Source: Ardenticatenales bacterium (GTDB lineage: Bacteria; Chloroflexota; Anaerolineae; Epilineales; Epilineaceae). Taken from it: a DNA stretch of 64,000 bases. Shown here in pieces: positions 59,420 through 64,000 of this stretch (position 1 is the stretch's first letter; each line of letters begins with the position of its first letter). The DNA lies in NCBI GenBank assembly GCA_020853525.1, contig JADYYS010000056.1, forward strand, positions 122,056-186,055, given 5' to 3'. The notes beneath the pieces were generated by a model, which saw only the letters and a program-made list of their open reading frames with translations, was not told where the DNA came from and ran no database searches. A program made the position numbers and the translations under genes.

Positions 59420-61585
59420 ATGATGTACTGCAGGAAGCTAGTAGGTGGTTCACGCTTGATGGCGATCTCGATGGGCGCACTCGCTGCAGGCATCCTTGCG
59501 CTGGCCAGAGTACACAGCGCTGCAGCACCTCAAACGATCCAAGCGTTCGTTCGTCAGGCATCTACTCAGGAGGCGATTCCCGCGGACATTTTACGTTCTG
59601 CCTGCACTGACAAGAATCCATACCTCTCCATTGCAATTCAATATCCTGCAGATAACGGGGAGATCAATGATCAAGAAGAGAGCGTTTCAGTATTACGGGA
59701 TACCGCAAGTGAAGAATACATGGATGATGTAGTCGATCGATTGAAGATAGTGCGGCATGGTCAAGCAGGGGCCGCCTATGGTCTTGCGTACGACTGGAAA
59801 CGCAATCAGCTATATTCAGGTGCATACCATCTCATTCAACGGCCCTACGGCCCCGGCGGTGTCGGAGGGATCTATCGGACGGATCTTGACTCAGGTCAGA
59901 CTAACGTGTTCGTCCGACTTAATGCAGGGTCGAATCGACACCGACCGCATGGTGGGCTTTACGACTACGAGAGCGCGCAATGGGTCGGCAAGACATCACT
60001 TGGCGATATTGACATTAGTGGCGATGCATCGGCGTTGTTCGCAGTCAATTTAGAGAGTAGGTCGATCGATGTCATGTCAATTCCGGACGGGAACATCCTG
60101 CGCTCGATTCCTCACGGCGCGGTAGCAGAGCCTTGGGCAGGCGATGCGCGGCCAATGGGGCTTGGATATCGGAATGGGTGGTTGTACCATGGCGTGGTAG
60201 ATAGTCGTGAGATATCGCAGGTGACCTTTCCTAAGGGCTACATCTATCGATCTCGCGATGACGGGAGCGAGATGACGTTGGTATCGGAATTTTCCTTCAA
60301 CTATGATCACCAGCCTCCATGGTCGAATTGGCACAAGGTATTGGATCCGCGATCGAGCGCGCAACCCATGATATCCGACATTGACTTTCGAGAGAATGGC
60401 GATCTGGTAATCGGGATCCGCAATCGAGTCATCGACATGCACGAAATGATCGTCGCGGGCGGAGACTTGCTTATTGCAAGGCGGGACGGATCACAGGAGG
60501 GCAGGTACGTCGTGTCGACGGACTTCTATCAAGACGGTACATATCGCCGTGACGGAATTATCGGAGGCCTAGCCGTATTCCCTCCAGCTGATTGGGTGGC
60601 TGCAGCCGGGCTGGCATATTGGCCTGGGGGAGGACGGACACCAAACACGAAGGAGGCCTTTCAAGCAGATGCGACTTGGTGGTTCGACAATAAGGATGGG
60701 ACCGTCCGTGGGCCAAACAACGGTATCGAGTGGCTGATATCGGATTTCTCCGGCGAAGGGGACATGGAGGTCCTATGTCCGCCCGCTGTGGCAGCATCTC
60801 CCTCTCCGAGCGCAACACCCTCAGTACGTGCCACGGCATCTGTCACTATCACACCCCATCCATCTGAAACAACAGCTGTCACCTCCACGTCAATCCCGAC
60901 GGCAACACCCACCACGTCCGTATTCCGCGCCTACTTGCCGCTTTCCTCTCGGACATGCCAGCAGTCGCGGGTACCAGTTGATGTCACCCTTGTAATTGAC
61001 AGATCATCTTCGATGCTGCGACCTGTAGCGGAGGGGGGGCAACAAAAAAACCAATCGGCTCTGGATGCCGCCACACACTTCATCCGCTTGCTCAACCTCA
61101 GTCCAGGGGGAACGGGAAGTCGCGATAGAGTAGCCGTGATCGGGTTCAATGAGACGGCGTGGACCGAGCTCGCTCTGACAAGCGGCCGCACTTCGGTTGA
61201 GGCTGCAATTGTACGCATTGGTACTCGGACGGCCGAGGGCACTAGACTGGATTTGGCGTTTCGTCAGGCACGTAGCGAAATACAGAGTGCCCGAGAGCCC
61301 AGCCGGACGCGGCGCGTGGCTATAATACTGACTGATGGACTACCAAACCATGTTCCGTTTCCTCCCGGCAGCAGTCAAGAGGAAGTGGTGATGGGCGCCG
61401 CCGCCCTACTGAAGGCTGATGGCGTTAAGGTGTATTCGATCGGCCTTGGGCTACCGGCGGACATCGACGCCGTATTGTTGCGAGGGGTAGCGTCGTCTCC
61501 CGAGCAGTACTTTGAAGTGCCGGATCCCGCAACGCTTATCGAAATCTACGCGGCAATTGCTGCTCGAATTGATGAGTGCCCATAA
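59420..61585 (+). CDS. Secreted propeller-like protein with C-terminal vWA domain
   Basis: 721 residues. The double ATG at 59420/59423 has GAGGAG 5-9 bases upstream, better than the longer frame from 59273 that begins in the hairpin. Signal peptide to about 36 (MAISMGALAAGILALARVHS). Residues about 110-440 look like propeller blades (GLAYDWKRNQLYSGAYHLIQ, SLGDIDISGDASALFAVNLE). A Ser/Thr/Pro linker about 457-500 leads to FRAYLPLSSRTC and then a vWA domain 519-715 with MIDAS DRSSS and LTDGLPNH. Linker, YLPL motif and final vWA are in the same order as in the chromosomal gene at 4538, but at lower GC. Confidence 0.85.
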   Translation: MMYCRKLVGGSRLMAISMGALAAGILALARVHSAAAPQTIQAFVRQASTQEAIPADILRSACTDKNPYLSIAIQYPADNGEINDQEESVSVLRDTASEEYMDDVVDRLKIVRHGQAGAAYGLAYDWKRNQLYSGAYHLIQRPYGPGGVGGIYRTDLDSGQTNVFVRLNAGSNRHRPHGGLYDYESAQWVGKTSLGDIDISGDASALFAVNLESRSIDVMSIPDGNILRSIPHGAVAEPWAGDARPMGLGYRNGWLYHGVVDSREISQVTFPKGYIYRSRDDGSEMTLVSEFSFNYDHQPPWSNWHKVLDPRSSAQPMISDIDFRENGDLVIGIRNRVIDMHEMIVAGGDLLIARRDGSQEGRYVVSTDFYQDGTYRRDGIIGGLAVFPPADWVAAAGLAYWPGGGRTPNTKEAFQADATWWFDNKDGTVRGPNNGIEWLISDFSGEGDMEVLCPPAVAASPSPSATPSVRATASVTITPHPSETTAVTSTSIPTATPTTSVFRAYLPLSSRTCQQSRVPVDVTLVIDRSSSMLRPVAEGGQQKNQSALDAATHFIRLLNLSPGGTGSRDRVAVIGFNETAWTELALTSGRTSVEAAIVRIGTRTAEGTRLDLAFRQARSEIQSAREPSRTRRVAIILTDGLPNHVPFPPGSSQEEVVMGAAALLKADGVKVYSIGLGLPADIDAVLLRGVASSPEQYFEVPDPATLIEIYAAIAARIDECP

Positions 61586-61642
61586 GTCGCCCGGGCGCCG
61601 TGGGTCTGTCGGGGCAAGGCGCGCAGCGGCACGACCCGGTTT

Positions 61643-62000
61643 TTGAGAGCGGCAACCGCCTATCTTATGCTCGACGGCATGAGGTTGACGCTGGCCATAC
61701 GGTTTGTCGGGCCGACCCATCGCATGGCGGACATCGTTACGGCGCTCGTGACCCACATCCGTTTCGTCGGCGTGCGGACGCAGTCGCTCTGGCTTGATCG
61801 CGGCTTCGCAAGCGTCGCCGTCATCCGCGCCATCGAACGTCTGCGACTGCCTGCCGTCATCGCGTGCCCGATTCGGGGCACCGACACAACCGGCACCCGA
61901 GCGCTGTGCAAGGGACCCGTCAGCTACTCCGCCCATCACACGTGCGTGAGCCAACGGGACGGCGTCGCCTCTGTCCAGATCGCCGCATGCCGATCCTACA
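61643..62000 (+). pseudogene. Remnant of a DDE transposase (ISH3-like)
   Basis: An open frame of 147 codons whose first ~100 residues look like the middle of an IS4/ISH3-type transposase: ATAYLMLDGMRLTLAIRFVG, a SLWLDRGFASVAVIRAIERL block containing one catalytic Asp, and LPAVIACPIRG. Both the N-terminal domain with the first Asp and the C-terminal Glu region are missing, and the frame ends in unrelated residues. No terminal inverted repeats were found. Confidence 0.6.
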
Positions 62001-62089
62001 TCGGCCGACGCCAGACTCCAGACGGCCCCACTCGTTCAACCGGCGTGAACAGTCCATGCCTCTGCTACAACGTCTGCTACAACTGACCG

Positions 62090-63117
62090 AAAAGTCTGCC
62101 GCAACCTCTGCTGTTGGAACGACAGACTCGGCGACCCATCATAGCAATCGCTACGGGCTCATCGCCCGAGGTGCGTTCGTCCGTGCACATGCGGCCTGCA
62201 ACCGCGTCAAGGGGAGGAATGGTCGTCCTCCTCACCCACCCACTCCGGGTCCGCTACGGCTCCATTAGCAGAGGAGCCGGCGTCCCCTGCGGGGCAGGAT
62301 CGTCAAACGACGCGCCGTCGGTCTCTCGCCATCTCATCCCCCACGTCGTCCGCTGTCGCGTCCTAATCGGTCGTCCTATGGGACGCCTCTTACGTGTGTG
62401 GGGGATGGTCTGTCGCGAGCCCGACTACCCCCCGCTGCCCGCTTCGTGGCCCTCGTCTCTCGATGCCTCTGGCATCTCGCTCCGCCACGGTGCTCGCGTA
62501 CGCTCACGACCGTGGACAGGCCCCTCAGTTCCCTTGCCCCGAGTTCCTCGGGTCTGCGGCGGGCCGGCGAGTTCGAGCCGGCTACGCCGTCCTCACCCGC
62601 CTTCGCGGGAGGTAGTCGGGCTCGCTTCGCTCACCGCTCGCCGGCGCCTGCCTTCGTTCCCGCGCTTCAGCGTCCGCCTGCGGCGGAGCCTCACTTGGTC
62701 ACTCAGTTGGCTCTGGCTCACTCCCGACGGCGCTCCAAATGGATTCCCGCCGTTCCGGCGGGACAGTTATATATGGGCTCGCTCGCGCGACTCGCTTCAC
62801 CTGCAGCCACCGCCATTCCTCCCCTTGACCCCTCCTGACGGTGGCTGCGCCCTTCGCCCTCAGCCCGCCTTCGGCCACGCTTCGGGCTGCGGGCAACTCC
62901 AGAGCCCCAGAGATCGGGCCAGAAACAGCGCTTCTTGCTCAAGATGACCCCGAGAGGAGCGCCCTCTCCTCCCTGCCTGCCTTCCACAGGATACCCGCCA
63001 CTTCACCGGGTCAAGACTTCCCTGCGGCACCGGCCTGCTGGCCGGCGGTCCTGACCCCGCGAAGCTTCGGCGGATGATGAATATGCGGGCAGGCAGTTAG
63101 CAGTTGCCCACGATAGA
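62090..63117. other. About 1 kb of palindrome-rich DNA without a supportable gene
   Basis: Open frames are present on both strands but none has family features, a ribosome-binding site or sensible composition. The stretch is dense in short palindromes and mirrored words (for example CGGCTCC/GGAGCCG at 62259-62281, CCCGAGTTCCTCGGG near 62539, CCCGCCGTTCCGGCGGG near 62747). It resembles intergenic or origin/transfer regions of mobile elements, but no iterons or nick site were recognised. Confidence 0.4.
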
Positions 63118-63133
63118 AAGGAGGTGTGTTGCA

Positions 63134-63331
63134 ATGTACATAGTCATAGCCGCCGAACTCGAACACACTGATTGCGATGGCAAGCATGTCCAACCGGGTG
63201 ATGTTCTTCGAGTGTACGAGGTGCCGATTCCTCGCGGTCTGTGTTCAGTCAAGATCACATCCACTATGCCCAAATGGGCGTGGGGTGGGCCGGAAGTCAA
63301 GCTGTACGACGTGGTGGAGAGGGGGCGCTAA
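63134..63331 (+). CDS. Small protein of unknown function
   Basis: 65 residues, MYIVIAAELEHTDCDGKHVQ onwards, with an excellent AAGGAGGTG ribosome-binding site 10 bases before the ATG. Likely a small beta-barrel-type fold (VQPGDVLRVYEVP). No family recognised. Confidence 0.6.
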   Translation: MYIVIAAELEHTDCDGKHVQPGDVLRVYEVPIPRGLCSVKITSTMPKWAWGGPEVKLYDVVERGR

Positions 63332-63478
63332 CCCCTCTCCTCTCTCCCACCCACCCACTTATGGAGGCAAGAAGCGCGCCACGCGTATCAGTGAGATGAT
63401 CGAATACGGACTGTATTAGTCACGAGGATGGGCAGACAAAGTCATTGATAACCAGATGGGTAACCACTATCATGTAGT

Positions 63479-63898
63479 ATGGAATCGAAGGACAGTGCCT
63501 CACACGCAGATAGAATGCATCGAATGATGGGTCTGGACTTTTTGCCGGGTGATACGATTGGCATATTGCCGCATCACCATGTGCAAATGCGTATTACAGA
63601 TCCTAACCAGTTGTGCCCGTCTGGCTTAGGGGTAGTTCTTCGCACCATGGTGGACGGTCGCCTGGAGAGTTCCGAGCACCAACCACTGCCGTCACTGGAA
63701 ATCCAGGCCGGAGTCCTGGAGGCATTCGCCGAGATGGTTCGCCACGGCATGCGCAGGACGTTGGCTGATCTGGCTGAGGTCAAGTGTCTCAAGTGCGACT
63801 ACTACGAGCGCTACCTCAAGGTGGAGGGCCATGGTGGGGCGGCGCCGGAGTGCGTGCGGGATGCGGTGTACCCCGAGGGCGTCGGGAAAGATGTGTAA
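63479..63898 (+). CDS. Small protein with Cys-x2-Cys motif, unknown function
   Basis: 139 residues if the first ATG is used; ATGs at 63515 or 63524 are possible and no Shine-Dalgarno decides. HHHVQMRITDPNQLCPSGLG, then a helix, then KCLKCDYYERYL and a later CVRD; the cysteines could bind a metal. Coding frame is consistent but the family is not recognised. Confidence 0.5.
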   Translation: MESKDSASHADRMHRMMGLDFLPGDTIGILPHHHVQMRITDPNQLCPSGLGVVLRTMVDGRLESSEHQPLPSLEIQAGVLEAFAEMVRHGMRRTLADLAEVKCLKCDYYERYLKVEGHGGAAPECVRDAVYPEGVGKDV

Positions 63899-63949
63899 CC
63901 GGAAGGTGACGTAGGGTCGGAGGGAGAACGGTCTCCGGACGATGGCGAT

Positions 63950-63981
63950 CCGGGCCAGGGCGCATGGGCGCCCCGGCCCGG
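63950..63981. terminator. GC-rich hairpin after the last gene
   Basis: CCGGGCCAGGGCGC (63950-63963) pairs with GCGCCCCGGCCCGG (63968-63981) with one mismatch and a 4-base loop, about 50 bases after the stop at 63898. No T-run is visible before the next C-rich stretch, so terminator function is uncertain. Confidence 0.4.
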
Positions 63982-64000
63982 CTCCCCCCCGCCCGGACTC

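Noticed and set aside
62114..62947. 277-codon open frame in the island
   Set aside because: Ser/Pro/Arg-rich, no ribosome-binding site or family, and overlaps other equally meaningless frames.
63800..64000. attR of the island within the window
   Set aside because: No second copy of the tRNA 3' end (GGTTCGAGTCCTACCGGGGG) was found to the right of the integrase; the ACCGGAAGGTGAC near 63897 matches the hairpin at 59287, not the tRNA.

Overview
The window is GC-rich bacterial chromosome. It probably comes from a Chloroflexota lineage (Anaerolineae/Ardenticatenia-like); this is inferred from protein style, since no rRNA is present. The main clues are many large secreted proteins with Pro/Thr (PTPT) linkers ending in tails such as YLPLALT, MPIVLRG or LPIAVRN, plus beta-propeller and vWA surface proteins. 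Several genes also have a TATAAT-like box only 7-9 bases before the start codon, which suggests leaderless mRNAs.

Layout, 1-14 kb: a partial secreted NHL-type protein (minus), a PqqD-like/MEMO fusion and an O6-alkylguanine methyltransferase (plus), then a long minus-strand series. From 14.0 kb leftward this series reads sugar dehydrogenase, polyprenyl-phosphate glycosyltransferase, thiE, thiD, a YbdL-type aminotransferase and an omega-amidase, every junction overlapping by 4 bases. A double-vWA propeller protein, GAPDH and a small lipoprotein follow. 14-22 kb: three tandem paralogous LVIVD-repeat secreted proteins, with an internally deleted Uma2-family gene between the second and third. 22-26.5 kb: LysM/M23 peptidase, TPR protein and recD2 (minus). 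26.5-31 kb: pyrC-pyrB-pyrF-pyrE and a 2Fe-2S ferredoxin (plus). 31-39.5 kb: topA, a secreted PTPT-tail protein, a double-LysM protein and dnaK-grpE. 39.5-52 kb: an O-antigen-ligase/TPR membrane protein and an ASPIC/UnbV lipoprotein, both enclosed by inverted copies of a structured repeat, then a glyoxalase-fold protein, an SGNH esterase, a cardiolipin synthase, an archaeal-type S-adenosylmethionine synthetase, an isoprenylcysteine-methyltransferase-like protein and a diheme cytochrome c.

From 52.1 kb the character changes. A tRNA-Arg(CCU) is followed at once by a tyrosine recombinase facing it. More AT-rich accessory DNA runs to the window end: a membrane-anchored unknown, a small mobile-element protein and a RadC-family protein, a MazE-like/PIN pair with a short toxin, a small perfect-terminal inverted-repeat element, two secreted vWA proteins, a transposase remnant, about 1 kb of palindrome-rich noncoding DNA, and two unknown small genes. 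I read this as an integrated genomic island whose right end lies outside the window.

The most unusual content is noncoding. Several families of palindromic elements (TAGGGGC palindromes, an IS-like MITE, a GGCAGCTGAAGCTG element, and a ~240-bp four-hairpin repeat with compensatory stem changes) sit directly at, or even supply, the stop codons of genes.
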